Shown one piece after another: positions 16,978 through 25,470 of a stretch of 64,000 bases of DNA. The number at the start of each line of letters is the position of its first letter. Position 1 is the first letter of the stretch. This DNA is from Paracoccaceae bacterium (GTDB lineage: Bacteria > Pseudomonadota > Alphaproteobacteria > Rhodobacterales > Rhodobacteraceae). The stretch spans positions 437,781 to 501,780 of the forward strand of contig JAAFAB010000003.1 in NCBI GenBank assembly GCA_018222585.1. Direction: 5' to 3'. The translations under genes were made by a program, and so were the position numbers. Under the pieces are notes generated by a model that had not been told where the DNA came from, ran no database searches, and saw only the letters and a list, made by a program, of their open reading frames with translations.

Positions 16978-18372
16978 ATGAACAAGATCACCAATCACCT
17001 GCCGACGGCAGAGCTTCAGGCGCTGGACGCGGCGCATCATGTGCATCCCTTCAGCACCCAGACCGAACTGGCCGAGCGTGGCGTGCGCGTCATCACCTCG
17101 GCCCGGGGCTGCTGGCTGACCGACAGCGAGGGCGAGCAGATCCTCGACGCCATGGCCGGCCTGTGGTGCGTGAACATCGGCTATGGCCGGGACGAGCTGG
17201 CCCAGGTGGCCGCCGACCAGATGCGCGAGCTGCCCTATTACAACACCTTCTTCATGACGACCCATACCCCGGTCATCGCCCTGTCGAAAAAGCTGGCAGA
17301 GCTGGCGCCGGGCGATCTGAACCACGTCATGTTCTCCTCCTCGGGGTCCGAGGCGAATGACACCAACCTGCGGATCGTGCGCACCTACTGGGCCGAAAAG
17401 GGCAAGCCCGAGAAGCAGGTGATCATCTCGCGCTGGAACGCCTATCACGGCTCTTCCGTCGGCTCGGGCTCGCTGGGGGGGATGAAGGGCATCCACTCGC
17501 AGGGGGGGCTGCCGATCCCCGGCATCCACCACATCGACCAGCCCGACTGGTGGTCCGAGGGCGGCGACATGTCCCCCGAGGACTTCGGCCTGGAACGCGC
17601 GCAGCAGCTGGAAAAGGCGATCCTCGAGATCGGCGAGGACAAGGTGGCCGCCTTCATCGCCGAGCCGATCCAGGGCGCCGGTGGCGTCATCGTGCCGCCC
17701 GCGACCTACTGGCCCGAGATCCAGCGCATCTGCGACAAGTACGAGATCCTGCTGATCGCCGACGAGGTGATCTGCGGCTTCGGGCGCACCGGCGCCTGGT
17801 TCGGCTCGGAGACCGTGGGCATCCGTCCCGACATCATGACCATCGCCAAGGGCCTCAGCTCGGGCTACCAGCCGATCGGCGGCTCGATCCTGTCCGACGA
17901 GGTCGCCGCGGTGATCGGCGCGACCGAGTTCAACCACGGCTACACCTATTCCGGCCACCCGGTCGCTGCCGCCGTGGCGCTGGAGAACCTGCGCATCCTC
18001 GAAGAGGACGGCATCGTGGCCGAGTTCGGCGCCCGCACCGCGCCCTACCTGAAGGAAAAGTTCGAAAGCCTCGCCGATCACCCGATGGTGGGCGAAGCGA
18101 AGATCGTCGGCGGCATGGGCTCCATCGCGCTGACGCCGGACAAGGCCAGCCGCGCGACGTTTGCCGCGCCTGCGGGGACCATCGGCTACATGGTGCGGGA
18201 ACGATGCTTCGCCAACAACCTGGTGATGCGCCACGTCGGCGACCGGATGATCATCTCGCCGCCGCTGGTCATCACGCATGAGGAAATCGACACCCTGATC
18301 GCCCGTGCACGTCTCAGCCTTGACGAGGCCTACGAGAAGGTGAAGGCGGAAGGGTTGTTTAGCAAATCCTAA
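16978..18372 (+). CDS. spuC: Class III aminotransferase, SpuC-like putrescine--pyruvate aminotransferase
   Basis: The 464-residue PLP enzyme is extremely close by eye to SpuC-type enzymes: ILDAMAGLWCVNIGYGRDEL, SSGSEANDTNLRIVR, the EPIQGAGGVIVPP block, IADEVICGFGRTG and the PLP-lysine segment IAKGLSSGYQPIGG. Such enzymes transfer the amino group of putrescine (or another omega-amine) to pyruvate, giving 4-aminobutanal and alanine. The ATG at 16978, nine bases after GAGG, is preferred over 16960. It lies next to the polyamine transporter and its GntR regulator. An omega-amino acid or taurine substrate is the alternative. Confidence 0.83.
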   Translation: MNKITNHLPTAELQALDAAHHVHPFSTQTELAERGVRVITSARGCWLTDSEGEQILDAMAGLWCVNIGYGRDELAQVAADQMRELPYYNTFFMTTHTPVIALSKKLAELAPGDLNHVMFSSSGSEANDTNLRIVRTYWAEKGKPEKQVIISRWNAYHGSSVGSGSLGGMKGIHSQGGLPIPGIHHIDQPDWWSEGGDMSPEDFGLERAQQLEKAILEIGEDKVAAFIAEPIQGAGGVIVPPATYWPEIQRICDKYEILLIADEVICGFGRTGAWFGSETVGIRPDIMTIAKGLSSGYQPIGGSILSDEVAAVIGATEFNHGYTYSGHPVAAAVALENLRILEEDGIVAEFGARTAPYLKEKFESLADHPMVGEAKIVGGMGSIALTPDKASRATFAAPAGTIGYMVRERCFANNLVMRHVGDRMIISPPLVITHEEIDTLIARARLSLDEAYEKVKAEGLFSKS

Positions 18373-18389
18373 ATTTCGGGATCCGGGTG

Positions 18390-18418
18390 CCGGACGCCTG
18401 CCGCGGCAGGGCGTCCGG
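18390..18418 (+). terminator. GC-rich hairpin after the aminotransferase, possible terminator
   Basis: CCGGACGCC...GGCGTCCGG arms enclose TGCCGCGGCAGG 17 bases after the stop. There is no good T run, so termination is only inferred from position. Confidence 0.4.
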
Positions 18419-18460
18419 GCTTGGTGCTATCTGGCAGCGCCTGCCTGACCATGCGGGCGC

Positions 18461-18607
18461 TTAGTCATCTTTTAGGTCTTCGTGCTGATTTTTATTGCTT
18501 TTCTCTTCGAGGTCAGCGGGTTTTTTCGACGTGCGCGGCTGCCGGGCTGCTTCGAAAACCTTGCTGAGACTGAGACCGCCCCCAGACGGTGACTCGTTCG
18601 CAGACAT
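18461..18607 (-). CDS. Possible small basic/acidic hydrophilic protein, 48 residues
   Basis: The frame opens with ATG at 18607 preceded by GAGG at a good distance (8 bases) and runs to TAA. The product starts MSANESPSGGGLSLSKVF and ends in a highly charged Lys/Asp/Glu tail (KSNKNQHEDLKDD), with no membrane segment. The region is AT-richer than its surroundings. It is divergent from the XRE/dCTP-deaminase-like gene, with 235 bases between them, and might be a partner. A longer frame (18472-18684) on the same strand in another phase looks less protein-like. Evidence is limited to start signal and composition. Confidence 0.4.
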   Translation of the reverse strand: MSANESPSGGGLSLSKVFEAARQPRTSKKPADLEEKSNKNQHEDLKDD

Positions 18608-18842
18608 CTTTCTACCTCGTTTTCTGGTGTGACCTTTCTTATGGTTAGCGCCACCATGTTGCCCTGCGCGTCAAGTTCTGGCAAGAAATAATAGTATTTG
18701 CTTGTCGTTTTGTGTAAAACTGCAATGAGCGGCGTCTGTAGTGGGTGTTCAGCCCGCTATCTGCGTCCAAGAATTCCACAAATGGAACATAGATATACAG
18801 TATAGTAATACTGATATACGATTTGCGAAACTGGAGGCGGCC

Positions 18843-19748
18843 ATGAGCGTGTTTGGAGATGTACTGAAGGAAGTGGTCAAGCGGCGGGGGCTGACGCAAC
18901 GCGAACTGGCGATGAAGCTGGGCAAGACCGCGGGCTATATCTCTCATCTGACCACGGGGCGGCAGAAGACCGTCGACCTCGAGCTGTCGTCGCAACTGGC
19001 CAATGCCCTGGATACCGGCACGACCTTCTGGAGCGATCTGTTCCATGATGAAGAGACCAACCGCGCCCGGTCGGTGGACAGCTACCTGTCCGAACTGGAC
19101 CTGCGCCAGACCGTCGACGTGCCGCCGGGGATCCTGGTGGATTTCCAGATCGAGACGATGATCCAGGCCGCGCGGGACAGCGAATTCCTGTCGCGCAGCG
19201 CCTCGCCCGGGGAAGAGCACCTGTGGATCGACAATTTCGATGCCGAGCGGCTGCAGGCCAGTTCCTATGACCTGATCATCGGCGGAGTCTGGCGCGACAA
19301 GTCGGCCATGGACCGGGCCAAGTTCCTCTCCGAGCGTGATCTGTTCACCGTGCGCGCGCATTCCTACGAACTGGCCTTCACCCTCGAAACCATCTGTATG
19401 CCCGCCTTCATGCACGCCCGGGTCTCGCAGTCGGCCTCCTTCGCGCGCAGCGGGCTGATCGTGTCGCACGGGCCGATCGTCGATCCCTGCTTCGAGGGCG
19501 TTTTGACCGTGGCGGTGCACAACTACGGTGACGAGGATATCTCTATCCCGGTCGGCGATCCCTTCCTGACGCTGGTCTTCGAACGGCTGACCGCGATGCC
19601 GCAGAAGGCCCGCGAACTGCGGCCGGATCCCAGCCAGAACCGCCCCGTGGACGCCGAGGAACGCCGGCTGAGCACCGAGAACAGGCTGCTGCGCGAGAAG
19701 CTGGCGGCGATGGAGGCCAGGATCGCCGCCGCGACGCGCGACCCGTAA
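18843..19748 (+). CDS. XRE-family HTH regulator fused to a dCTP deaminase/dUTPase-like domain
   Basis: The 301-residue protein has three parts. Residues 8-65 are an XRE helix-turn-helix of HigA/VapI flavour (LTQRELAMKLGKTAGYISHL, then FWSDLF). Residues about 120-252 follow the dCTP deaminase fold: LQASSYDLIIGG, FTVRAHSYELAFTLETICMP, SASFARSGLIV, IVDPCFEGVLTVAV, then a C-terminal VGDPFLTLVFERL. Residues 270-297 are a heptad-like coiled coil. Aligned by eye to E. coli Dcd, S111 becomes A198, R115 is kept (R202), and the catalytic E138 is A224, so deamination is unlikely and nucleotide sensing is the natural inference. The start follows GGAGG. It is monocistronic and divergent from a small ORF. 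Confidence 0.8.
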   Translation: MSVFGDVLKEVVKRRGLTQRELAMKLGKTAGYISHLTTGRQKTVDLELSSQLANALDTGTTFWSDLFHDEETNRARSVDSYLSELDLRQTVDVPPGILVDFQIETMIQAARDSEFLSRSASPGEEHLWIDNFDAERLQASSYDLIIGGVWRDKSAMDRAKFLSERDLFTVRAHSYELAFTLETICMPAFMHARVSQSASFARSGLIVSHGPIVDPCFEGVLTVAVHNYGDEDISIPVGDPFLTLVFERLTAMPQKARELRPDPSQNRPVDAEERRLSTENRLLREKLAAMEARIAAATRDP

Positions 19749-19891
19749 GGCCGGGCGGCGCCTGACACGGGAACGGGCAGGGCCGGCGACCAAGTGCGCG
19801 CGTGATCCGCTGATGTCCGGGTTCCGGCTGCGGCTGCGGAACCCCCTCCGGTCTCGGGCGTTTTACCTCGCAGCCGCGCAGGGAGTCCGCC

Positions 19892-20827
19892 GTGACCGAT
19901 CTTTCCGAGGACCCGGACCCCCGGCACCTCGCCCCCGAAACCGACGCCTCCGACGCCTCCGATGTCGAGGAGCTGGAGCCGCATCTGCCCTCCACCGCCG
20001 CCGCGGTGCACGAGGTCATCCGACGCGCCGGCGAGAAGGAGATGGACCGGGATGCCATGGCCCTGCTGTGGTCGGCCATCGCGGGCGGCATCACCATGGC
20101 GACCTCCTTCATGGCGCGGGGGCTGCTGCACGCGCATCTGCCCGATACGGAGGTGGGTTTCCTCTTCGAGGCCATGGGCTACACGATCGGGTTCATCTTC
20201 GTGATCTGCGCCGGTCAGCAGCTGTTTACCGAGAACACGGTGACGCCCGTGCTGCCGCTGATGTCCGATCCGCGACTGGCGAAGCTGTGGCGTGTCCTGC
20301 GGCTGTGGGGGATCGTGCTGGCAGGCAATACCATCGGCGGTGCGCTCGCGGCGGCGGTCTTCGCCTGGATGCCGCTGTTCGATACCGATACCTCGGAAAG
20401 CTTCGCGCAGATCGGGCTGCACCTGATCGGCAAGCCGGCGGGAGAGATGTTTGCCGGGGGGATCGTCTCGGGCTGGCTGATCGCGACGCTGGTCTGGGCC
20501 ATGGCGGCGGCGCCGCAGGCCCGGTTGCCGTTGATCTTCCTCGCCACCTGGATCATCTCCCTGGGCGATTTCCCGCACGTTGTCGCGGGCACGGTCGAGG
20601 TGCTCTACCTCGTCTTTCTCGGCAACGAGGGGCTTTGGGCGGTGGTGGTCGAATTCTGGCTGCCGACCCTGGCCGGCAACGTCATCGGCGGCACGCTGAT
20701 CTTCGCCCTGGTCGCCCATGCCCAGGTGCGCGCCGATGTCGAGGCGCGGATGCCCGGGGTCGATGGTGGCGACGAGGACGGCAAGGGGGCCCCGCATGAC
20801 GGAGCCCCTTCCAAACGCGAGAGCTGA
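19892..20827 (+). CDS. Formate/nitrite transporter family (FNT, YfdC-like) protein
   Basis: The 311-residue protein has an acidic, Asp/Glu-rich cytoplasmic N-terminus (about 1-50) followed by six membrane segments of the FNT channel fold. The recognisable family segments are the FTENTVTPVLPLM stretch, GNTIGGALAAAVF and the later GNVIGGTLIFAL. A hydrophilic tail of ~30 residues follows. The long N-terminus and GEMFAGGIVSGWLI segment resemble YfdC-type members rather than FocA or NirC. Substrate is unknown, probably a small monovalent anion. The start is GTG at 19892 after GGGAG. It ends four bases from the convergent ilvE stop. Confidence 0.82.
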   Translation: MTDLSEDPDPRHLAPETDASDASDVEELEPHLPSTAAAVHEVIRRAGEKEMDRDAMALLWSAIAGGITMATSFMARGLLHAHLPDTEVGFLFEAMGYTIGFIFVICAGQQLFTENTVTPVLPLMSDPRLAKLWRVLRLWGIVLAGNTIGGALAAAVFAWMPLFDTDTSESFAQIGLHLIGKPAGEMFAGGIVSGWLIATLVWAMAAAPQARLPLIFLATWIISLGDFPHVVAGTVEVLYLVFLGNEGLWAVVVEFWLPTLAGNVIGGTLIFALVAHAQVRADVEARMPGVDGGDEDGKGAPHDGAPSKRES

Positions 20828-20831
20828 GAGC

Positions 20832-21698
20832 TCAGCTGCGGACCAGCTTCTCGTAGGTCTCGACCATGTCCTTGGCCATGGCGCCCACTTCGAAGGTGTA
20901 ATCGCCGATCTGCCCGACCGGGGTGACCTCGGCGGCAGTGCCGGTCAGCCAGCACTGTTCGAAGCCTTCCAGCTCGGAGGGCTCGATATGCCGCTCGATC
21001 ACGTTGATGCCCTTCTCCTTCAGCAGGCCGATGACCGTGCGGCGGGTGATGCCGTTCAGGAAGCAATCGGCCAGCGGGGTATGCACTTCGCCATTCTTGA
21101 CGAAGAAGATGTTGGCGCCGGTCGCCTCGGCCACGTAGCCGCGGTAGTCCATGAACAGCGCGTCCGAGCAGCCCTTGGCCTCGGCGGCGTGCTTGGACAT
21201 GGTGCAGATCATGTAGAGACCGGCGGCCTTGGCGTGCACGGGGATGGTCTCGGGCGAAGGCCGCTTCCACTTGGCGATGTCGAGCTTGGCGCCCTTCATC
21301 TTGGCGTCGCCGTAGTAGTTGCCCCACTCCCAGCCCGCGACGGCCAGGCGGACCGGGTTGCGCCGTGCGCTGACGCCCATGTCCTCGCCGGCACCGCGCC
21401 AGGCGACGGCCCGCACATAGGCGTCGGTCCAGCCGTTCGCTTCCAGCATGGCATACTTGGCGGCCTCGATCTCTTCCACCGAATAGGGGATCTCGAAGTC
21501 CAGCATCTCGGCCGACTTCCTCAGCCGTTCGGAATGCTCCACCCCCTTGAAGATCTTGCCGTTGTAGCAGCGTTCGCCCTCGAAGACGGAGGAGGCATAA
21601 TGCATCGCATGGGTCAGGAGGTGTACGTTCGCATCGCGCCACTCCACCAGCTTGCCATCCATCCAGATCTTGCCGTCGCGGTCGTCATATGCAGACAT
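20832..21698 (-). CDS. ilvE: Branched-chain amino acid aminotransferase
   Basis: IlvE performs the last step of leucine, isoleucine and valine synthesis (and the first of their breakdown) with PLP. The 288-residue protein shows the fold-type IV pattern: LTHAMHYASSVFEGERCYNG, the PLP-lysine segment MSKHAAEAKGCSDAL, EATGANIFFVKNG and GITRRTVIGLL. The ATG at 21698, six bases after AGGAGG, is chosen over an adjacent GTG. Its AT-rich upstream region is shared with the divergent petP. Confidence 0.92.
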   Translation of the reverse strand: MSAYDDRDGKIWMDGKLVEWRDANVHLLTHAMHYASSVFEGERCYNGKIFKGVEHSERLRKSAEMLDFEIPYSVEEIEAAKYAMLEANGWTDAYVRAVAWRGAGEDMGVSARRNPVRLAVAGWEWGNYYGDAKMKGAKLDIAKWKRPSPETIPVHAKAAGLYMICTMSKHAAEAKGCSDALFMDYRGYVAEATGANIFFVKNGEVHTPLADCFLNGITRRTVIGLLKEKGINVIERHIEPSELEGFEQCWLTGTAAEVTPVGQIGDYTFEVGAMAKDMVETYEKLVRS

Positions 21699-21903
21699 CA
21701 CGCACCTCCTGACATCAAAAAGTTTTCACATGTTGCGCTGAAACACTCCAGTGCGGACATAATATTTCGTTTCAGCATGTGCTAGGTAACTTTTGATTCC
21801 TGTAATGTCAACAAGCCTGACTTATTTTTCCACAGGTGGGCGGAAGGCTTGGCTAAGTCGGGCGAACCGCCTATCGTCACGCTGCTACTCTAGAGGAGAT
21901 CTC

Positions 21904-22401
21904 ATGTCGGAAGCCCAGGTCGGTGACTCGCTACTTTTCCTGACGGATGAACAGCTTCGCCAGGGGATCGAGGCGATGTTCTTCGCCTATCGCGGCTTCA
22001 CCGCCGCGCCGGACCTGATCCTGGACGGCACCGGCTACGGGCGGGCGCATCACCGCGCGTTGCACTTCATCGCCCGGGCGCCGGGGATGAACGTGAACCG
22101 CCTGCTGATGATTCTCGGGGTCACCAAGCAAAGCCTGAACCGGGTGCTGCGGACGCTGATCGCCGATGGACTGGTGGAAAGCCGGGTCGGTCGGGCAGAC
22201 AAGCGTGAACGCCACCTCTATCTCACCGAAGAGGGCGCGGCGCTGGAACAGCGGCTGTCCGATGCGCAGCGCAAATGGATGCGCGACGCCTACCGCAAGG
22301 CCGGCCCCGACGCCGTCGCCGGGTTCCGCCAGGTGCTCGAGGCCCTGATGGATGCCGAGATCCGCAAGTCCCACGCCGCCCTGCGCGAGGGCACGCCGTG
22401 A
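21904..22401 (+). CDS. petP: MarR-family regulator PetP
   Basis: The 165-residue winged-helix protein carries MarR features: HRALHFIARAPGMNVNRLLMIL, TKQSLNRVLRTLI as recognition helix, and DKRERHLYLTEEGAALEQRL as the wing. It starts at ATG 21904 after AGGAG and overlaps the petR start by four bases. The MarR-plus-OmpR-type pair without a histidine kinase is the petP-petR arrangement described in Rhodobacter, where PetR is required for growth and the pair lies beside the cytochrome bc1 genes. Here the bc1 genes are not in the window. Confidence 0.85.
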   Translation: MSEAQVGDSLLFLTDEQLRQGIEAMFFAYRGFTAAPDLILDGTGYGRAHHRALHFIARAPGMNVNRLLMILGVTKQSLNRVLRTLIADGLVESRVGRADKRERHLYLTEEGAALEQRLSDAQRKWMRDAYRKAGPDAVAGFRQVLEALMDAEIRKSHAALREGTP

Positions 22402-23111
22402 GCGACCCGGATCCGCATCTGCTGATCGTCGATGATGACGAGCGGATCCGCGATCTGCTGGCCCGGTTTCTCAAGCGCCAGGGTTTCCTGGTCTCGACCG
22501 CGCGCGACGCGGCCCATGCAAGGCGTCTGCTGGCGGGGCTGGAATTCGACCTGATCGTGCTGGACGTGATGATGCCGGGCGAGGACGGGATCACCCTGAC
22601 CGAACGCCTGCGCGGAGAGATCCGCACGCCGATCCTGCTGCTGACCGCCCGGGGCGAGACGGAAGACCGTATTCGCGGGCTGGAGGCCGGGGCCGATGAC
22701 TACCTGGTGAAGCCCTTCGAACCGCGCGAGCTGTCGCTGCGGATCAACGCCATCCTGCGCCGTGTCCCCGACATGCCCGCTGCCCGTAACCTGCCCAAGG
22801 TGCTGCACCTTGGCGCGGTGCGCTACGATATCGACCGCGGAGAGCTGTGGTCGGGCGACACCCCCGTCCGCCTGACTGCCACCGAGGTGCAGCTGATGCG
22901 GGTCTTCTCGGCCCATCCCGGCGAACCCCTGTCGCGTCAGCAACTGGTCGAGGAGCTGGGGCGCGGTGCCAGCGGCGACCAGCCCGGCGCGCAGGAGCGC
23001 GCGGTCGATGTGCAGATCACCCGGCTGCGGCGCAAGATCGAGGCCGACCCGAAACAGCCCCGTTACCTTCAGACGATCCGGGGCGCGGGCTACATGCTGT
23101 CGCCGGATTGA
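22398..23111 (+). CDS. petR: OmpR/PhoB-type response regulator PetR
   Basis: The 237-residue protein has a receiver domain (about 1-115: acidic patch DDD at 12-14, phospho-acceptor D56 in LDVMMPGEDG, switch Thr in LLLTA, K105 in VKPFEP) and a C-terminal winged helix (about 135-235, with RAVDVQITRLRRKIE and IRGAGYML). It starts at a GTG whose GTGA overlaps the petP stop, so translation is coupled. No sensor kinase gene is nearby; PetP is the conserved partner instead. Confidence 0.87.
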   Translation: MSDPDPHLLIVDDDERIRDLLARFLKRQGFLVSTARDAAHARRLLAGLEFDLIVLDVMMPGEDGITLTERLRGEIRTPILLLTARGETEDRIRGLEAGADDYLVKPFEPRELSLRINAILRRVPDMPAARNLPKVLHLGAVRYDIDRGELWSGDTPVRLTATEVQLMRVFSAHPGEPLSRQQLVEELGRGASGDQPGAQERAVDVQITRLRRKIEADPKQPRYLQTIRGAGYMLSPD

Positions 23112-23217
23112 TGCGCGCGCCCCGGATTGACAGGGGCCGGTCTTCACCTGTCATCTTGCCGCAAACATGCCGGCCGGAGGGGACCTCCGCCGCGCTGACG
23201 CCCGACAGGAAGGCCCC

Positions 23218-24144
23218 ATGACCACCGCACTCTTTACCCACCCCGATTGCCTGAGCCACGTCACCCCTGAGGGCCACCCCGAACAGGTCGCGCGGCTGTC
23301 CCGCGTGCTCTCTGCCCTTGAAGGCAAGGCGCTGGACCGTCACGAGGCGCCCCTGGCCGAGGAGGCCGACCTGCTGCTCTGCCATCCGCAGGGCTACATC
23401 GACCGGGTACGCGGGGCCGAGCCCGCCGAGGGGCAGGTGCAGATGGATCCCGATACCTGGATGTCGCCCGGTTCGTACCGCGCCGCGCTGCGTTCGGCCG
23501 GCGGGGCGATTGCCGCCGTGGACGCGGTGCTGGACGGGCGCGCCGACAATGCCTTCGTCGCCACCCGCCCGCCGGGGCACCACGCCGAGACCGAAAGCCC
23601 CATGGGCTTCTGCCTGTTCGGCAATGTCGCCCTCGCCGCCAAACACGCGCTTGAGCGGCGCGGCCTGTCGCGCGTGGCGATCTTCGATCCCGATGTGCAC
23701 CACGGCAATGGTACGCAGGACCTCGTGCAATCCGATCCGCGCATCTTGTTCATCTCGACCCACCAGCAACCGCTTTACCCCGGCACCGGCAACCGGGACG
23801 AGTTCGGGCCGCATGACACCATCCGCAACATTCCCCTCTCGGCCGGGACGGATGGCGAGACCTACCGGATGATCGTCACCCAGCAGGTGCTGCCGAAGAT
23901 CCGCAGCTTCGCGCCCGAGCTGATCCTGCTGTCCTCGGGTTTCGACGCGCATCGGGACGACCCGCTGGCCTCGGTCGCGCTGGAGACGCAGGATTTCCGC
24001 TGGCTGACCGATCAGGTCGGGGCGCTGGCGGGCGAGGTCTGCGGCGGGCGCCTCGTCTCCTGTCTCGAAGGGGGCTACAACCTGGATGCCCTTGCCGAGG
24101 CGGCGGCGGTGCATGTCGACGGGTTGATCGCCGCTGCGGCCTAG
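23218..24144 (+). CDS. Histone deacetylase-family amidohydrolase
   Basis: The 308-residue zinc hydrolase has the class II HDAC signature: HPEQVARL near the N-terminus, TRPPGHHAE, GFCLFGNVA, the metal-binding FDPDVHHGNGTQ, SSGFDAHRDDPL and the EGGYNLDAL segment. Bacterial members remove acetyl groups from acetylpolyamines or other small amides. A polyamine link is tempting given the cluster at 10-18 kb, but it is not adjacent to it. The ATG at 23218 follows AGGAAGG. It ends four bases from the convergent kinase-like gene. Confidence 0.88.
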   Translation: MTTALFTHPDCLSHVTPEGHPEQVARLSRVLSALEGKALDRHEAPLAEEADLLLCHPQGYIDRVRGAEPAEGQVQMDPDTWMSPGSYRAALRSAGGAIAAVDAVLDGRADNAFVATRPPGHHAETESPMGFCLFGNVALAAKHALERRGLSRVAIFDPDVHHGNGTQDLVQSDPRILFISTHQQPLYPGTGNRDEFGPHDTIRNIPLSAGTDGETYRMIVTQQVLPKIRSFAPELILLSSGFDAHRDDPLASVALETQDFRWLTDQVGALAGEVCGGRLVSCLEGGYNLDALAEAAAVHVDGLIAAAA

Positions 24145-24147
24145 GCC

Positions 24148-25107
24148 CTAGTCGCGCAGCAGGTCGCGCATGTCCTCGAACAGCGCCTCGGTCATCTCCT
24201 GCGCCAGGCGGATGCGGCGGCCAGGCATCTTCGGATGCTCGACCCGCGACAGGACCTCGTGGCAGATGAAGAACGGCAGGTCGGTGGCAAGCTCCTGATC
24301 CGTCAGGGAGAGGGCGCTGGCGAAATCGGCCAGCCCGCCCGCATCCACGCCGAAGCGCCGCCGCCCCGAGGGCCACATGTCGCGCCGCGCCGCATGGACG
24401 AGAAACCGCGCGATGTCGCGGCACAGCGGCGCCCGGGTCGAGGCACCAAGGTCGATGCCCCAGGTCACCCCCGCGCCGTCGCGCATCAGGTTGCCGGGGT
24501 GGAAATCGCCATGGCCGAGGGCGGTGCGCCAGCTCTGTTGCCCGCGCATCTGTCGCGACAGGGCGTGGAACTTCTGCGCCACCCGGGTCTCGACCGCCTT
24601 CAGCCTGTCATGCGGCTGCTGCGCCAGCCCCTCGTCGGCCCATTTGCGCCAGGGGCCCCGGTTCACTGGGCTGTCTTCCAGCGTCGGCGCGGCATGGGCG
24701 GCGAGCCAGCCCGGGCCGGTCGCCTGCATCGCCGGGCGCGCCTCTGCCTCGGCCTGCCAGAGCGCCTGCAACAGCGGCACCCCCTCGATCCGCGCGACCA
24801 CGGCGACGCGGCCTCCGGCCAGCAGCGCCAGCGGGACGGGCACGCGATAGGCCCCCGTCGCCATGTAGCCATGCACCCGGGTCTGTTCCGCATGGGCGCC
24901 GGCGAAATCCTCCTGCCCGGCGATGTCGAGGTGAAAGACCGCCTCCGCCCCCTGCCACTCTCCGGCGAAGACCGCGCGCCGGCCCGGAACCAGCCGCAGG
25001 ATTTCGGCCACCTCTGTGCCCCGGGGCAACAGCGCGGCCAGCCGCGCGGCGGCGGCCTCGGCCTCTTCCGGGTGCCTTTCGGCGGCGTTTTCCAGCAGCG
25101 CGTTCAT
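24148..25107 (-). CDS. APH/choline-kinase-fold small-molecule phosphotransferase
   Basis: The 319-residue protein has the kinase-fold catalytic loop TALGHGDFHPGNLMRDG (HGDFHPGN) and the metal-binding TWGIDLGAS about twenty residues later. The N-terminal lobe carries VPGRRAVFAGEW, a weak nucleotide-binding region. Such proteins phosphorylate aminoglycosides, sugars or amino alcohols; the substrate is unknown. The start at 25107 is taken as the ATG after GCGCC, since the upstream in-frame ATG at 25143 overlaps the promoter of xseB. It runs against the HDAC-like gene and divergently from xseB. Confidence 0.78.
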   Translation of the reverse strand: MNALLENAAERHPEEAEAAAARLAALLPRGTEVAEILRLVPGRRAVFAGEWQGAEAVFHLDIAGQEDFAGAHAEQTRVHGYMATGAYRVPVPLALLAGGRVAVVARIEGVPLLQALWQAEAEARPAMQATGPGWLAAHAAPTLEDSPVNRGPWRKWADEGLAQQPHDRLKAVETRVAQKFHALSRQMRGQQSWRTALGHGDFHPGNLMRDGAGVTWGIDLGASTRAPLCRDIARFLVHAARRDMWPSGRRRFGVDAGGLADFASALSLTDQELATDLPFFICHEVLSRVEHPKMPGRRIRLAQEMTEALFEDMRDLLRD

Positions 25108-25225
25108 GGCGCCATGTTGCGCCCCTCTGCCGTCGAAGGTCAACGCGCCAGAAGCTCAATTGAACCACCCCGCGCGCGCGGCTATGGTGCCGCCAAACGC
25201 CCCTATCCGCCGCAAGGAGCCCAAG

Positions 25226-25468
25226 ATGTCCGATACCCCGATCCCGGAAATGTCCTTCGAAGCCGCCATGAAGGAGCTGGAGGGTGTCGTCGGCCAGCTT
25301 GAACGCGGCGACGTCGAGCTGGACGCCTCGATCAAGCTCTACGAGCGTGGCGCCGAACTGAAGAAGCATTGCGAGAAGAAGCTGGCCGAGGCCGAGGAAA
25401 AGGTCGCCGCGATCACCCTGGATGGCGAGGGCAACCCCGCCGGGCTGAAGCCGGTCGAGGGGCTCTGA
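25226..25468 (+). CDS. xseB: Exodeoxyribonuclease VII small subunit
   Basis: The 80-residue protein has the XseB pattern: MSFEAAMKELEGVVGQLERGDVELD, then EGALKLYERG-like IKLYERGAELKKHCEKKLAEAEEKV. It is a helical hairpin that binds XseA to form ExoVII, which degrades single-stranded DNA. The large-subunit gene is not here, as usual in this group. It is followed after two bases by ispA and then dxs, the standard alphaproteobacterial xseB-ispA-dxs order. The ATG at 25226 has AAGGAG upstream. Confidence 0.94.
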   Translation: MSDTPIPEMSFEAAMKELEGVVGQLERGDVELDASIKLYERGAELKKHCEKKLAEAEEKVAAITLDGEGNPAGLKPVEGL

Positions 25469-25470
25469 TC

